Source: JAXGQD01 sp040766665
GTDB taxonomy: Bacteria; Bacillota; Clostridia; Saccharofermentanales; Fastidiosipilaceae
Assembly: GCA_040766665.1 (NCBI GenBank)
Contig: JAXGQD010000001.1
Span: 62,001 to 126,000, forward strand
DNA length: 64,000 bases
Direction: 5' to 3'
Shown here in pieces: positions 9,486 to 18,476 of the stretch. Positions within the stretch are counted from its first letter, which is position 1; every line of letters starts with the position of its first letter. The notes under the pieces were generated by a model that had not been told where the DNA came from, did not search any database, and saw only the letters and a program-made list of their open reading frames with translations. A program made the position numbers and the translations under genes.

Positions 9486-10175
9486 ATGGCAAAACGTCAC
9501 GTCAGCCCGAACCGCATGGAACTCATGCGACTCAAACGCGAACTCGCCACAGCGCGTCGCGGTCACAACATGCTCAAAGACAAGCGTGACGGCTTGATGA
9601 AGCACTTTTTGGCTTTGGTCTACGAGACCAGAGACTTGCGCATAGAAGCCGACCGCCTCCTGGTCAAAGCCGCCGATGACATGGCCATCGCCGCTGCCGT
9701 CATGCAACCCGAGGTCCTGGGCCAGGCGCTACAGAGCAGCCACGGCCAGTTGTCTGTCGAAGTCAGCCAGGAAAACATCATGGCGGTGGAGGTGCCGCAT
9801 TTTGCCATTCCTGACTATGTCTACAGCGAAGTGAGCGCTGCAGAACTACCCTACGGTCTCGCAACTACCAGTGGTGAAATGGACGTCGCTGTGCGAGCCC
9901 TGCGCGAGGCTTTCCCGGTCTTGCTAAAGCTGGCGGAAAAAGAAAAAACAGTGCAACTGCTAGCCGACGAGATTGAGAAGACCAGGCGCCGCGTTAACTC
10001 CCTGGAGCACGTGTTGATTCCCGAGCTGGAGGAAAGCATCAAGGACATCAGCATGAAAATGGACGAGAACGAACGCAGTAATCTGACGCGTTTAATGAAG
10101 GTCAAGGAAATGCTGGTCAAAGAAGATATTCTGGCGCGCAGGCAGCGTGACGAAGCAGCTCAAAGTGCGTATTAG
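9486..10175 (+). CDS. ntpD: V-type ATP synthase subunit D (central rotor shaft)
   Basis: Rotor axle inside the A3B3 head. The 229 residues start with the signature PNRMELMRLKRELATARRGHNMLKDKRDGLM, and the rest is a long two-helix antiparallel coiled coil ending in IKDISMKMDENERSNLTRLMKVKE. It starts 12 bases after ntpB with GGGGAGCA upstream. It is the last gene of the operon and is followed by a terminator-like hairpin. Confidence 0.95.
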   Translation: MAKRHVSPNRMELMRLKRELATARRGHNMLKDKRDGLMKHFLALVYETRDLRIEADRLLVKAADDMAIAAAVMQPEVLGQALQSSHGQLSVEVSQENIMAVEVPHFAIPDYVYSEVSAAELPYGLATTSGEMDVAVRALREAFPVLLKLAEKEKTVQLLADEIEKTRRRVNSLEHVLIPELEESIKDISMKMDENERSNLTRLMKVKEMLVKEDILARRQRDEAAQSAY

Positions 10176-10203
10176 TGAGTGCTGCGGTTTATTGGAATGA
10201 TTG

Positions 10204-10234
10204 GAGGTCTCGCTGATTCAGCTAGGCCTCTTTT
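10204..10234 (+). terminator. rho-independent terminator of the V-ATPase operon
   Basis: Stem GAGGTCT (10204-10210) with AGGCCTC (10224-10230), extended by inner GCTG/CAGC pairing, followed by TTTT. It lies 28 bases after the ntpD stop. Confidence 0.75.
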
Positions 10235-10607
10235 AACTTGGTAAGCGCCATTGTCGATCAAGCTGAAACCCATGCTTGTTTTGGGCAGGCTAAACCGTTG
10301 TAAGGCTTGTTTGGCCGCAATGCCGCTCAGAAGCCGTCGTTTTCGGTTTCACGCGAGACTACTAAGATTTGTCAAAAATTTCGGCTGTGCGGAGAAGCAT
10401 TAAATAACACTAATGCACGCCTGGAAATTTTGCCAAAATTTATTGTTAAGAAGAATAGCTGCCGATAAAACGCCAGTAGTAAAACCGCCTAAAATCGCAA
10501 ATAAGTTGACAAAACAAGTGTTTTGATAGTAGAAGTATATCAGGCCTATTCAGCTTGGACAGCTTAAAACTCAGCAAGCAAAATGCATAAAGAAAGAGGA
10601 CAAATCG
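10235..10607. other. intergenic region with palindromic repeat and possible promoter
   Basis: No gene seen. It contains a copy of the composite palindromic repeat (10371-10441). Near 10505 there is a TTGACA followed by an AAAAC...GTTTT inverted repeat, which may be the promoter or operator region of the gene at 10608. No -10 box could be fixed with good spacing. Confidence 0.4.
10371..10441. repeat. palindromic intergenic repeat, locus 1
   Basis: The left arm reads GTCAAAAATTTCGGCTGTGC, the core CATTAAATAACACTAATG, and the right arm GGAAATTTTGCCAAAATTT. It is a diverged member of the family best preserved at 46974-47044, 50638-50706 and 56228-56297: GGCAAAA-type outer ends, CGGCTGTGC inner arm, and an ATTAG/CTAAT-type core. 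Confidence 0.7.
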
Positions 10608-11006
10608 ATGTCAGAACAATTCAACTATCAATCTGGACAAGTACCCCAAGGCGATCAGCAAGCCTATCAGCCGCCCCAGTACCAACAGAATCCTTATCCC
10701 CAACAGGGCTATCAGTATCAAGCGCCACAATATCAGCAGCCTCCCGCAGGTCAGAGCTATAACAATGAACACATGACTGTCGGCAACTGGATTGTGACCT
10801 ATCTTTTAATGATGATACCTATCGCCAACATCGTCTTGATGTTCGTTTGGGCTTTCAGCTCCGATACAAAGAGAAGTAAGAAGACCTGGGCTCAGGCTTC
10901 GCTCATCATGGCTGCCATTGGTATCGCATTAACCATCCTTATCAGCATCATCATAGCGGTAGCCGGTATCAACCTCTTCAGAGGCCTCAGCAACTCGTAC
11001 TATTAA
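10608..11006 (+). CDS. small membrane protein with Pro/Gln/Tyr-rich N-terminus
   Basis: Function unknown. The first 50 or so residues are a low-complexity cytoplasmic tail rich in Gln, Pro and Tyr (repeated PQYQQNPYPQQGYQ-like units). Two membrane helices follow: NWIVTYLLMMIPIANIVLMFVWAF, and ASLIMAAIGIALTILISIIIAVAG after a basic loop (DTKRSKK). This resembles short membrane proteins with a disordered PQ-rich tail seen in many Bacillota. It is a single-gene unit behind AAAGAGGACAAATCG and ahead of a strong terminator. Confidence 0.75.
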   Translation: MSEQFNYQSGQVPQGDQQAYQPPQYQQNPYPQQGYQYQAPQYQQPPAGQSYNNEHMTVGNWIVTYLLMMIPIANIVLMFVWAFSSDTKRSKKTWAQASLIMAAIGIALTILISIIIAVAGINLFRGLSNSYY

Positions 11007-11069
11007 GCATTTGAATACTACTAATCCCAGCCTCTCCACAAACTAGGCAAAGCTATAACATATAAAAAG

Positions 11070-11117
11070 AGGTCGCCCCACTGCATACAATTGGCAGCTG
11101 AGGCGACCTTGTTTTTG
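11070..11117. terminator. bidirectional terminator between convergent genes
   Basis: Stem AGGTCGCC (11070-11077) with GGCGACCT (11102-11109). It is followed on the plus strand by TGTTTTTGTTTTG and preceded by an A-rich run, so it could serve both the gene ending at 11006 and the permease ending at 11179 on the minus strand. Confidence 0.75.
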
Positions 11118-11178
11118 TTTTGTTTTGCCCCCTGATTCTTCGAAATCAAAGGAGTCAGGCACTATTAGGACTCAGCCT

Positions 11179-12579
11179 TTAAAATGACTCAAGCCTTTTC
11201 ACTTTTCCCTTTTTACCTTCTTTTGTGGTGCTGGAGGATTGGCCGATGTCAAACTGTACGCCGGTGGGTGCCGGTTCTTCTTCGAAAAACTCGTAATCTT
11301 TACCTGGAAGAACGGCGTTCAGGAAAATGCCCAGAATCGCAGCAATGGCCAGACCGGAGAGGTTGATTGCTATGCTACCGATTTGGAAGCTTAATCCGCC
11401 GATTCCACTAAAGCCCAGTGCAGTGACCAGAATAGTCGCAGCGATAATCAAGTTACGGCTTTTGGTAAAATCCACTTGATTCTCGACGACATTGCGCACA
11501 CCGATGGCGGAAATCATCCCGTAGAGAATCATGGAAACCCCACCGATGATGGCGACAGGAATAGTACGGATGCCTTCACTCAGCACAGGAACAAAGGAAA
11601 GAATAATGGCAAAAACCGCCGCAATTTGCATCACCTTTGGATCATAAATGCGTGTTAAAGCCAGAACGCCGGTGTTCTCACCGTAAGTGGTGTTGGCCGG
11701 ACCACCAAACATTGCAGACAAACTGGTTGCCAAACCATCGCCAAGGAGCGTCTTGCTAAGCCCGGGTTTCGAGATGTAATTGATGCCGGTCGTGGCGCTG
11801 ATTGCAGAGATATCACCAATATGTTCCATCATCGTGGCCAGTGATATAGGCACGATGGTGATGATGGCTGAAAGATTGAATTTTGCTATATTAAAAGGCG
11901 GCAGCCCCACAATCTGTGCATTTCTGACCGCTTCAAAATCAACACGCCCTAAAACCAAAGCAATGATATAAGTGAGGATCACACCCAGCACGATGGGTAT
12001 AATTTTAATCATGCCCTTACCCCAAATGTTGCAGACGATAATTATCACGGCTGCGATGATGCCCAGCAGCCAATCCTGTGAAGCGTTTTGAATCGCAGTC
12101 GGAGCTAGAATCAAACCAATGGAAATGATGATCGGTCCGGTGACCACGGGCGGGAAGAAACGCATGACGCGCTTGACACCGTAAAGTCTGATAAAGGCAG
12201 CCAGGACCAGGTAGACCAAACCGGCGATGACCACGCCGCCCCCGGCATAAGCCAGTTTTTCGGGGTCCGCTTTGCCGTCAATCATCGGTGCGACCGCGGC
12301 GTAACCACTTAAGAAAGCAAAAGACGAGCCCAAGAAGGCCGGCACTTTACCCCTGGTGATGAGGTGGAAGAGCAAGGTGCCCAAGCCCGCCATCAAAAGG
12401 GTGGTTTGGATGCTCAGACCAGTGAGCAGAGGTACCAGGACGGTTGCGCCAAACATGGCAAACGTATGCTGCAAACCAAGCAGCAGCGTCTTTGCCAGTG
12501 GCAGTTCTTTGACACTGTAAATCGCTGTCGGATCTTTCATATAATCCCTCCAATTTTTTTCCTTTCCAAACTTTGTCAT
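11179..12579 (-). CDS. uracil/xanthine permease (NCS2 family)
   Basis: Cytoplasmic-membrane nucleobase transporter of the UraA/PyrP/xanthine permease type. The 466 residues hold about 12-14 membrane helices. Family segments include LGLQHTFAMFGATVLVPLLT near the N-terminus, VVTGPIIISIGLILAP, and the substrate-site region ATMMEHIGDISAISATTG with FGGPANTTYGENTGVLALT. That pattern fits the uracil permease branch better than the xanthine/urate branch, but the substrate is inferred. It has a GGAGGGATTATAT ribosome site and no pyrimidine gene nearby. A polar tail closes the protein. Confidence 0.9.
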   Translation of the reverse strand: MTKFGKEKNWRDYMKDPTAIYSVKELPLAKTLLLGLQHTFAMFGATVLVPLLTGLSIQTTLLMAGLGTLLFHLITRGKVPAFLGSSFAFLSGYAAVAPMIDGKADPEKLAYAGGGVVIAGLVYLVLAAFIRLYGVKRVMRFFPPVVTGPIIISIGLILAPTAIQNASQDWLLGIIAAVIIIVCNIWGKGMIKIIPIVLGVILTYIIALVLGRVDFEAVRNAQIVGLPPFNIAKFNLSAIITIVPISLATMMEHIGDISAISATTGINYISKPGLSKTLLGDGLATSLSAMFGGPANTTYGENTGVLALTRIYDPKVMQIAAVFAIILSFVPVLSEGIRTIPVAIIGGVSMILYGMISAIGVRNVVENQVDFTKSRNLIIAATILVTALGFSGIGGLSFQIGSIAINLSGLAIAAILGIFLNAVLPGKDYEFFEEEPAPTGVQFDIGQSSSTTKEGKKGKVKRLESF

Positions 12580-12729
12580 AAGCCCTTGGGACTGTCAAGG
12601 AAAAATGCTTTATATATGTATTAATAGCTTGGCAAAAGGAAGCGGCTCTCTTTTGCCCTTATCCTTCACCCACGTATGCTAAAATAACCGAGTAGAAAAG
12701 CATCTGTGCAAGGGCAGGAGGGCAACGAA

Positions 12730-13473
12730 TTGATAAGCGGAAATCTCACATTGATTCTGGCAAATTCCGGATTGGCGGGCATCCTCGTGACGCTGGCGAT
12801 TCCTCTCGTCATCCTTTTAGTCTTGGGTGTCACGATTTCACGCGTGATGCGCAACGTACGTCGCAATATCGGTGACGTCTCACAGCTGATTGAGAGCGCC
12901 AAATCCCATCAACGCGCGATGAATAGCGCCCGAAGCGGCATTACCCAGTCCCTGCAAAGCATGGAATCTGTCGTCATGCCACAAATCAAGGCGGACTTTC
13001 CTGAGCTGAACATCGAAGCGATGCGCTCCCAAGTAAGTAACGATTTGAAGTCTTTTTTTGAGAATGAGCGGCGCCCTTATGAAGCCCTTTCTGAGCGTGT
13101 GCGTCGCTACTATGAATGGTGGCAAGGTTTTATTGCCCAAAATCCTGCTCCCGCTTCGGTCGACGGCCTCTCCGTAGACCGCGTGGTGATTAAGGATTAC
13201 AATCGCGAACCCAATCGCCGCCGCATCGTATGGCAGGCAGGCTTTTTTTTCAGTGATGCACAAATCCACCGCGACACCGCCCGTGTCGACGTCGTCTACA
13301 CCTACGATCTCAAAACGCTTTCACCGGACGGCGAGCTGGTTACCGCCGGACTGAACTGCCCGAACTGCGGTGCACCAGCCACGAACGTGGGCGAGAAACG
13401 CTGTGCCTTTTGCCACACACCGCTCAATGCAAACTGGGATTTAATCTGGAAGCTGAGCTCGGTTCAGTCATAG
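12730..13473 (+). CDS. membrane-anchored protein with C-terminal zinc ribbon
   Basis: Function unknown. An N-terminal helix (GLAGILVTLAIPLVILLVLGV) anchors it to the membrane. A helical region follows, then a domain with RVVIKDYNREPNRRRIVWQAGFFF, and a C-terminal zinc ribbon CPNCGAPATNVGEKRCAFC whose four Cys would hold zinc. The start was set at TTG 12730 because AGGAGGGCAACGAA sits directly upstream; the in-frame GTG at 12706 has no such site. It may belong with TIM44-like or zinc-ribbon membrane proteins of Bacillota, but no name can be given. Its 3' end abuts repeat locus 2. Confidence 0.75.
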   Translation: MISGNLTLILANSGLAGILVTLAIPLVILLVLGVTISRVMRNVRRNIGDVSQLIESAKSHQRAMNSARSGITQSLQSMESVVMPQIKADFPELNIEAMRSQVSNDLKSFFENERRPYEALSERVRRYYEWWQGFIAQNPAPASVDGLSVDRVVIKDYNREPNRRRIVWQAGFFFSDAQIHRDTARVDVVYTYDLKTLSPDGELVTAGLNCPNCGAPATNVGEKRCAFCHTPLNANWDLIWKLSSVQS

Positions 13474-13481
13474 GAGGGTTT

Positions 13482-13635
13482 GACAATAATTGCGGGCGTG
13501 CATTAGGCATTACTAATGCTTGCTCGCAAAGCCGTCATTTTTGCCGGAATAGAAAAAGGAGTCGCATCCGGCCAAGCAGCGCGACGGACTAAATCCGAGC
13601 AGAGTCGCAGCCACTCAAGCAGCGCGACGTATTAA
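13482..13635. repeat. composite palindromic intergenic repeat, locus 2
   Basis: Palindromic module 13482-13547: GACAATAATTGCGGGCGTG, core CATTAGGCATTACTAATG, then GCCGTCATTTTTGCCGG. Two tandem copies of the second module follow (about 13558-13592 and 13600-13635): GAGTCGC...CAAGCAGCGCGACG, an imperfect GTCGC/GCGAC hairpin. The second copy runs into the TTA (13632-13634) that is the stop codon of the minus-strand regulator. Confidence 0.8.
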
Positions 13636-14408
13636 ACCAAACTGCGCATCGGGGCGACGACGGTCACGTACACACCTATGCGTTTAAAGCGTTCCAAGAT
13701 ATTCTTAGGGGATTCGCTATCGGTAATCAGCGTGTCGCCTTCATGCATTTGGCCCGAAGTAAAGCTTTCGGTCACACCAATCTTCGAATGATCCGCCAGA
13801 ATAATGCGCTCGTTAGAGCGTTTGAGCATCAGCTCATTAATTGAAGCTTCCTGTAAAACGGAAGTGGCGATACCTTGTTCCAGTGAGAGGCCGTTACAAC
13901 CTAAGAAGACTTTTGCGGCGGTAACACGGTTGAGGTTTTGCATGGCAAAATGCCCGACCATCGACTCCTTCGGCTCCCTTAACTCACCACCGGTTAAAAC
14001 AATCAGAGTCGATTCGTTTCGCTCGGCGTGGATGGCTTTGGCATTGTTGGTAATAACGGTGACATTGTGAGCGGTGATGTATTTCAAAACCAGGAGTGCG
14101 GTCGAAGAGGTATTCATGAAAATGGTATCGCGGTCCTGGACCAGTTTGGCTGCTTCGCGGGCGATGGCATGTTTATGTAGAACGAGGGTAGAAGAGAAGG
14201 AAGTCGAAACGGGATTGATGAGAGCAGCCCCGCCATGGAAACGTTCGATAATACGGTTTTGTTCGAGGTACTCAAGATCACGGCGAATGGTCAATGGAGA
14301 AGTGGCAAGTTCTTGGGCGAGGAATGAAACCTTCATTTTGCCATAGGACTCAAACAACTTAATGATTTTTCGCCTTCTCGCATCAACAAAACTGGCACTG
14401 TTTTTCAT
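13632..14408 (-). CDS. DeoR-family regulator of the ascorbate locus (UlaR-like)
   Basis: DeoR/GlpR-type repressor of 258 residues. An N-terminal winged helix-turn-helix (DARRRKIIKLFESYGKMKVSFLAQELATSPLTIRRDLEYLE) is followed by a sugar-phosphate isomerase-like sensor domain with TIFMNTSSTALLVLKYI and VTVITNNAKAIHAE. It is transcribed divergently from the ascorbate-type PTS genes. UlaR in enteric bacteria is of the same family and senses ascorbate 6-phosphate, so the same role is inferred. Its stop codon lies within the repeat unit at 13600-13635. Confidence 0.85.
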   Translation of the reverse strand: MKNSASFVDARRRKIIKLFESYGKMKVSFLAQELATSPLTIRRDLEYLEQNRIIERFHGGAALINPVSTSFSSTLVLHKHAIAREAAKLVQDRDTIFMNTSSTALLVLKYITAHNVTVITNNAKAIHAERNESTLIVLTGGELREPKESMVGHFAMQNLNRVTAAKVFLGCNGLSLEQGIATSVLQEASINELMLKRSNERIILADHSKIGVTESFTSGQMHEGDTLITDSESPKNILERFKRIGVYVTVVAPMRSLV

Positions 14409-14952
14409 AGGTCAATCTCCGTTTCCGTGTCATAGCGCATGGTCTTTTCATATGCTCGATTCGTTCTTTATGATTATAAACTAAATGGCTTTCATCTGTA
14501 AATTGATGAATTGTCCATAAATTAAGAGCGAATATTCATATAAAAGAATAAATATCTCCAAATTACGTTCAATTAGTTGGTAAAGAGCGAATTCTATTCC
14601 CGTTTTTATGTTTATACTATTTGAAGGCACGGGAAAGGCTGTTTTGCCTGACTATGTAAGACTTATTGAAACAATTGAACTTAAATTGCGATAAATAAGA
14701 ACCAAATAACGATATAAATGAACAAATAAAGCATAAAATGCATCTTTTAGCCCCAAGGTACCGATATGTCACGCATTTTACGTTCATATTGATAGAAAAA
14801 CGACGAGAATAGCAAAAGTCTCACAAAAACACTAAGAATACTTTGGTTATTTAATCAGTTGCTACAAAAAAATAGTGAGTTTAACATGAGCTCATACACG
14901 TAAATTGGTGCGTGTTTAAACAATGTGCACAAAATTGAAGGAGGATGGAGCG
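14409..14952. promoter_or_regulatory. divergent control region between regulator and PTS genes
   Basis: A 544-bp AT-rich non-coding stretch between divergent genes. It contains repeated strings that could be operators: AGAGCGAATATTC and AGAGCGAATTCTATT (about 14526 and 14584), and the pair GATAAATAAGAAC / GATATAAATGAAC (about 14690-14725). No promoter could be fixed with confidence. The ribosome site AAGGAGGATGGAGCG at the right end decides the start of the IIA gene at 14953. Confidence 0.45.
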
Positions 14953-15420
14953 ATGCTCATCAAAGAAATTTACGACAAGAATCATTTTGCTTTTAATGAA
15001 AAGGCTGAAGACTGGCAAGACGCTATCAGACTCTGCTGCAAACCCCTGGAAGCAGATGGCACGGTCGACCCGTCCTATGCTGAAGAAATCATCGCCTGCG
15101 TCACCAAGCATGGACCTTACATCGTTATCGTACCGGGTCTGGCCATGCCGCACTCGACCGAGAACTCTAAAGGTGCTCACGGCACAGCTATCGGCTTTAT
15201 GAAGCTTGCGCAGCCTGTTGCTTTTGAACCGGGTAATCCGGACAAAGACGCCAGTGTTTTCTTTACCCTCGCTTCGATCGATCCCGATGCTCATGTCAAC
15301 AATATGCAGCGCCTCTACACCATCCTGACCAATGAAGAAGTCTTAAATAAGCTTCAAGAAGTGACCACACCGGAAGAATTCCTGGCATTGGACGCATTGC
15401 TGGAAGACCCGGCAGAATAA
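14953..15420 (+). CDS. ulaC: PTS EIIA component, ascorbate type
   Basis: Cytoplasmic phosphocarrier that takes phosphate from HPr and passes it to IIB. The 155 residues show the PTS_EIIA type 2 pattern, with the phosphorylated His in VPGLAMPHSTEN (His67 from this start). The start was moved from ATG 14923 to ATG 14953 (MLIKEIYDKNHF) because AAGGAGG lies just upstream of the latter. It is first of the PTS genes. The neighbouring UlaA-type IIC and UlaG identify the sugar as L-ascorbate or a close relative. Confidence 0.9.
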   Translation: MLIKEIYDKNHFAFNEKAEDWQDAIRLCCKPLEADGTVDPSYAEEIIACVTKHGPYIVIVPGLAMPHSTENSKGAHGTAIGFMKLAQPVAFEPGNPDKDASVFFTLASIDPDAHVNNMQRLYTILTNEEVLNKLQEVTTPEEFLALDALLEDPAE

Positions 15421-15493
15421 TCGGCCCCCACGCACAGGGTTTGAATTGCACCCTATAAGCGCGGATTAATTCCTTGATCTATGGAGGAGTAGT

Positions 15494-16990
15494 ATGCAAC
15501 AGGTTCTGGATTTCCTAAACACAATTTGGGTTTTCTTTGTCAACAACTTCCTGACGCAACCGGCCTATTTTATTGGTTTGTTGGTTGTTATCGGTTATGC
15601 GTTGCTGGGAAAGAAATGGTACGACATACTTGCAGGCTTTATTAAAGCCGTGGTCGGATTTCTAATCTTGCAAGTCGGTTCCGGAGGCTTGGTTTCCAAC
15701 TTCCGCCCCATTCTTGTCGGTTTAAAAGACAAGTTTAATTTGGAGGCGATGGTTATCGACCCCTACTTCGGACAAAACGCAGTGCAGGCAGGTATGGAAG
15801 AGGTCTTCGGTAAGACTTTCTCGCAGGTCATGTTGCTGCTGCTCATTGCCTTTATCTTTAATATTCTCTTGGTTGCGCTGAAAAAAATCACCAAGATGAG
15901 AGCCATTTTCACCACCGGTCACGTTCAAATGCAGCAGGCAGCGACGGCTTTCTGGCTCATTATGTTCGCCTTACCCGCATTAAGAAATTCTGACACCGGC
16001 ATCCTCTTGGTCATGGGTCTCGTACTCGGGTTGTATTGGGCCGTCGGTTCGAACCTCATTGTCGGTCAGTCTCAGGATTTGACGGACGGTGCCGGCTTCA
16101 CCATCGCGCATCAGCAGATGTTCGGTGTGGGTCTTTTCACCAGTTTAGCCAAACGCATGAACAAAGAAGGCAAATCCAAACGCCTCGACGACATCAAGCT
16201 GCCCGGCTTCCTGAAAATCTTCAATGAGAATATGGTCGCCACTGCCATCCTGATGACCGCCTTCTTCGGAGTTATCCTCCTGATTCTCGGTAAACCCTAC
16301 TTGGTTGAAAAAGAATTCATGAAAGAAAGCCAAACCTTCCTTTTCTATATCCTGACAACCTCCTTTAACTTCGGTGTTTACCTGGCCATCTTGCAGTTGG
16401 GCGTTCGTACCTTCGTTACCGAGCTGACCAACTCCTTCCAGGGTATCTCCCACAAGCTGCTCAAAGGTGCCGTGCCCGGCGTCGACTGTGCCGTTGTTTA
16501 CGGTTTCGGTTCCGCTAATGCGGTCACCATCGGCTTCCTCTTCGGTGCTCTGGGACAATTCCTGGCCATCGGTGCGCTCATCCTTTTGAAGAGCCCCACT
16601 CTGGTTATTGCAGGCTTCGTGCCAGTCTTCTTTGACAACGCCACCATTGGTGTTTATGCCGATAACAAGGGCGGTGCCAAAGCTGCCATGCTCTTCCCAT
16701 TCATCTCCGGTTTGATTCAGGTCTTCGGTTCTGCTTTCATCGCGAGCTTCGTAGGAATGGCAAAATACGGCGGCTACCTGGGCATGTTTGACTGGGCGAC
16801 CGTCTGGCCGATCTTCACTGTGCTCATGACTTACCTGAGCTACATCGGACTGGCCTTGGTTATCATCATCCTGATTGCCATCCCGCAGATCCAATATCGC
16901 ATGAATAAGAAAACCTACTTCCTGGAAACAGAAGACTGGGAAGAGTGCAAACGCATTCGTGCTGAAGAAGCAGCGGCAAAAGTTAAATAA
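15494..16990 (+). CDS. ulaA: PTS ascorbate transporter EIIC (UlaA/SgaT)
   Basis: Membrane permease of the ascorbate PTS, which imports L-ascorbate and releases ascorbate 6-phosphate. At 498 residues with about 10-11 membrane helices it matches the UlaA/SgaT family, seen in GNAVQAGMEEVFGKTF-like, AATAFWLIMFALPAL, TDGAGFTIAHQQMFGVG and GAVPGVDCAVVYGFGSANAVTIGF. It carries no fused IIA or IIB domain. AGGAGTAGT precedes the ATG. Confidence 0.93.
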   Translation: MQQVLDFLNTIWVFFVNNFLTQPAYFIGLLVVIGYALLGKKWYDILAGFIKAVVGFLILQVGSGGLVSNFRPILVGLKDKFNLEAMVIDPYFGQNAVQAGMEEVFGKTFSQVMLLLLIAFIFNILLVALKKITKMRAIFTTGHVQMQQAATAFWLIMFALPALRNSDTGILLVMGLVLGLYWAVGSNLIVGQSQDLTDGAGFTIAHQQMFGVGLFTSLAKRMNKEGKSKRLDDIKLPGFLKIFNENMVATAILMTAFFGVILLILGKPYLVEKEFMKESQTFLFYILTTSFNFGVYLAILQLGVRTFVTELTNSFQGISHKLLKGAVPGVDCAVVYGFGSANAVTIGFLFGALGQFLAIGALILLKSPTLVIAGFVPVFFDNATIGVYADNKGGAKAAMLFPFISGLIQVFGSAFIASFVGMAKYGGYLGMFDWATVWPIFTVLMTYLSYIGLALVIIILIAIPQIQYRMNKKTYFLETEDWEECKRIRAEEAAAKVK

Positions 16991-17013
16991 GCTCGAAAAC
17001 TGATTTTTACAAG

Positions 17014-17042
17014 CGCTCCGTGCGGCAATTGCTCGCGGAGCG
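17014..17042 (+). other. intercistronic stem-loop between ulaA and ulaB
   Basis: CGCTCCG (17014-17020) pairs with CGGAGCG (17036-17042). No T-run follows, so it looks more like an mRNA processing or stabilising hairpin than a terminator. It lies in a 188-bp gap between IIC and IIB. Confidence 0.45.
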
Positions 17043-17178
17043 TATGAATATCTCAAGGCCTTATCGCACGGAGGCGTCTTTGGTCACAACTCTCCAAACA
17101 AACTAAAAAGTCGTGAAGTACGATAAAATAGAAGTAATAGAACAGCCAAGCAACTCTTAACACGAAAGGACTCTAAAC

Positions 17179-17490
17179 ATGATTAAAATTCTCGTCGCAT
17201 GCGCTAACGGCGCAGGTTCAAGCCTGATGATGAAGATGGCGGTCGACAAAGCCATGAAGCAGTTAGGCATCAAAGTAGCGGATATCCACCACTGCGCGCT
17301 CGCTGAGGGTGTCAGCTCAGCAAGACAGTATGACCTGGTTTTTGCAGCCCAAAACTTCCTCAATATGTACGAAGATGCGATCAAACAGGGCGTTAAGGTC
17401 TTAGGACTGCGCAATGTATTAAGCGATAAAGAAGTCGTGCAAAAGATGAACGAAAGCGGTTATACCGAATATTTCTTGAGTAAACAGTAA
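17179..17490 (+). CDS. ulaB: PTS EIIB component, ascorbate type (UlaB)
   Basis: Cytoplasmic IIB protein whose Cys is phosphorylated by IIA and then phosphorylates ascorbate bound by UlaA. The 103 residues begin MIKILVACANGAGSSLMMKM; Cys8 sits in the P-loop-like CxxGxGSS motif of the lactose/ascorbate IIB family. CGAAAGGACTC lies upstream. It stops 1 base before the next gene. Confidence 0.93.
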   Translation: MIKILVACANGAGSSLMMKMAVDKAMKQLGIKVADIHHCALAEGVSSARQYDLVFAAQNFLNMYEDAIKQGVKVLGLRNVLSDKEVVQKMNESGYTEYFLSKQ

Positions 17491-17491
17491 G

Positions 17492-18415
17492 ATGACGGAT
17501 GCAAAAGCCTTAGGGCAGCTGCAAGTCAGCCCGGCGCTCCTCGAAAAAGCGGCTCGTGTTAAGCTCGTCGTTTGTGACTTGGATGGGACATTGCTTAACG
17601 AGAAAAAAATTATTTCTCAGCGTAATATCGATACCATTGCCAAGGCAAATGCAAAAGGCGTGGCGGTCACGATTTGTTCAGGACGTATTTTCACCATGCT
17701 GGAAGCCTATGTACGCACACTGCAGCTGCAGACGCCTCTGATTAGCTGCAACGGCGCGGTGGTGGCCTCGCCGCAGGGTGAGATTTTGCGCGGTGTGAAT
17801 ATGGACAGGGACGACTTGTATAAGGCACTGACTTTTGCCTTCAATAAAGAGCTGGACTGCATGATTATTTGTGACGAAGCATGCTATTACACAGCAAATA
17901 GCATCCGCGTGCAATACTTCATTCAGTACAATCGCATAGCCCAGGAACAGAAGCTGGATTTAATCGAGCTGATTGAACTGCCTTTACCTCAGAAAAAGGT
18001 TGATGAAGCTTGGGTGCGCGAGCATTTTCCGCAGTTTATGGAACTGCAATTGCGAAAAATTCTTATTTACGATTTGACCTATAAAAAATACGGTATGGCC
18101 GCTGAGTTTTTAAATAACCATACCGGCTTAACCGTGAGCAGCTCCGATCCGGGTTTGCTAGATATCATCCCGCATGGCGTGAACAAGGGCACCGGCTTGG
18201 CTTTGCTGGCAGGACACTTTGGTTATGCGCCCGAAGAGGTCATGGCTATCGGTGATTATGACAATGACGAAAGCATGTTTGATTGGGCTGGCGTTCCGGT
18301 CGCAATGGGCAATGCTGTGGAGGCACTGAAAAAGAAGGCACTATACATTACGGAGAGTAACACCAAGGACGGCGTGGCGGAAGCCATCGAACGCCTGATT
18401 CTTGCACAGAAATAG
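17492..18415 (+). CDS. HAD-superfamily sugar phosphatase (Cof/YidA type)
   Basis: Cytoplasmic phosphatase of the Cof type. HAD motif I is VVCDLDGTLLNEKK (nucleophile Asp, from about residue 27), motif II is in TICSGR, and the C-terminal motif reads VMAIGDYDNDESMFDWAGVPVAMGNA. A cap domain of about 110 residues sits between, typical of class IIB HAD enzymes of about 270-300 residues. The 307-residue length reflects an N-terminal extension of about 25. It starts 1 base after ulaB, so it is in the operon. It may remove excess sugar phosphates; the substrate is unknown. Confidence 0.88.
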   Translation: MTDAKALGQLQVSPALLEKAARVKLVVCDLDGTLLNEKKIISQRNIDTIAKANAKGVAVTICSGRIFTMLEAYVRTLQLQTPLISCNGAVVASPQGEILRGVNMDRDDLYKALTFAFNKELDCMIICDEACYYTANSIRVQYFIQYNRIAQEQKLDLIELIELPLPQKKVDEAWVREHFPQFMELQLRKILIYDLTYKKYGMAAEFLNNHTGLTVSSSDPGLLDIIPHGVNKGTGLALLAGHFGYAPEEVMAIGDYDNDESMFDWAGVPVAMGNAVEALKKKALYITESNTKDGVAEAIERLILAQK

Positions 18416-18476
18416 GAGTAAGAGCGAAATCAAAAACTACTTGCTCGTCAGCAGCAGAGCAGAAAGGCAGTAACTT

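Noticed and set aside
16145..17056. Long minus-strand frame of 303 codons
   Set aside because: It is antisense to ulaA, whose membrane-protein sequence is clear; the frame is a Gln/Asp/Glu-rich mirror of hydrophobic codons with no family features.
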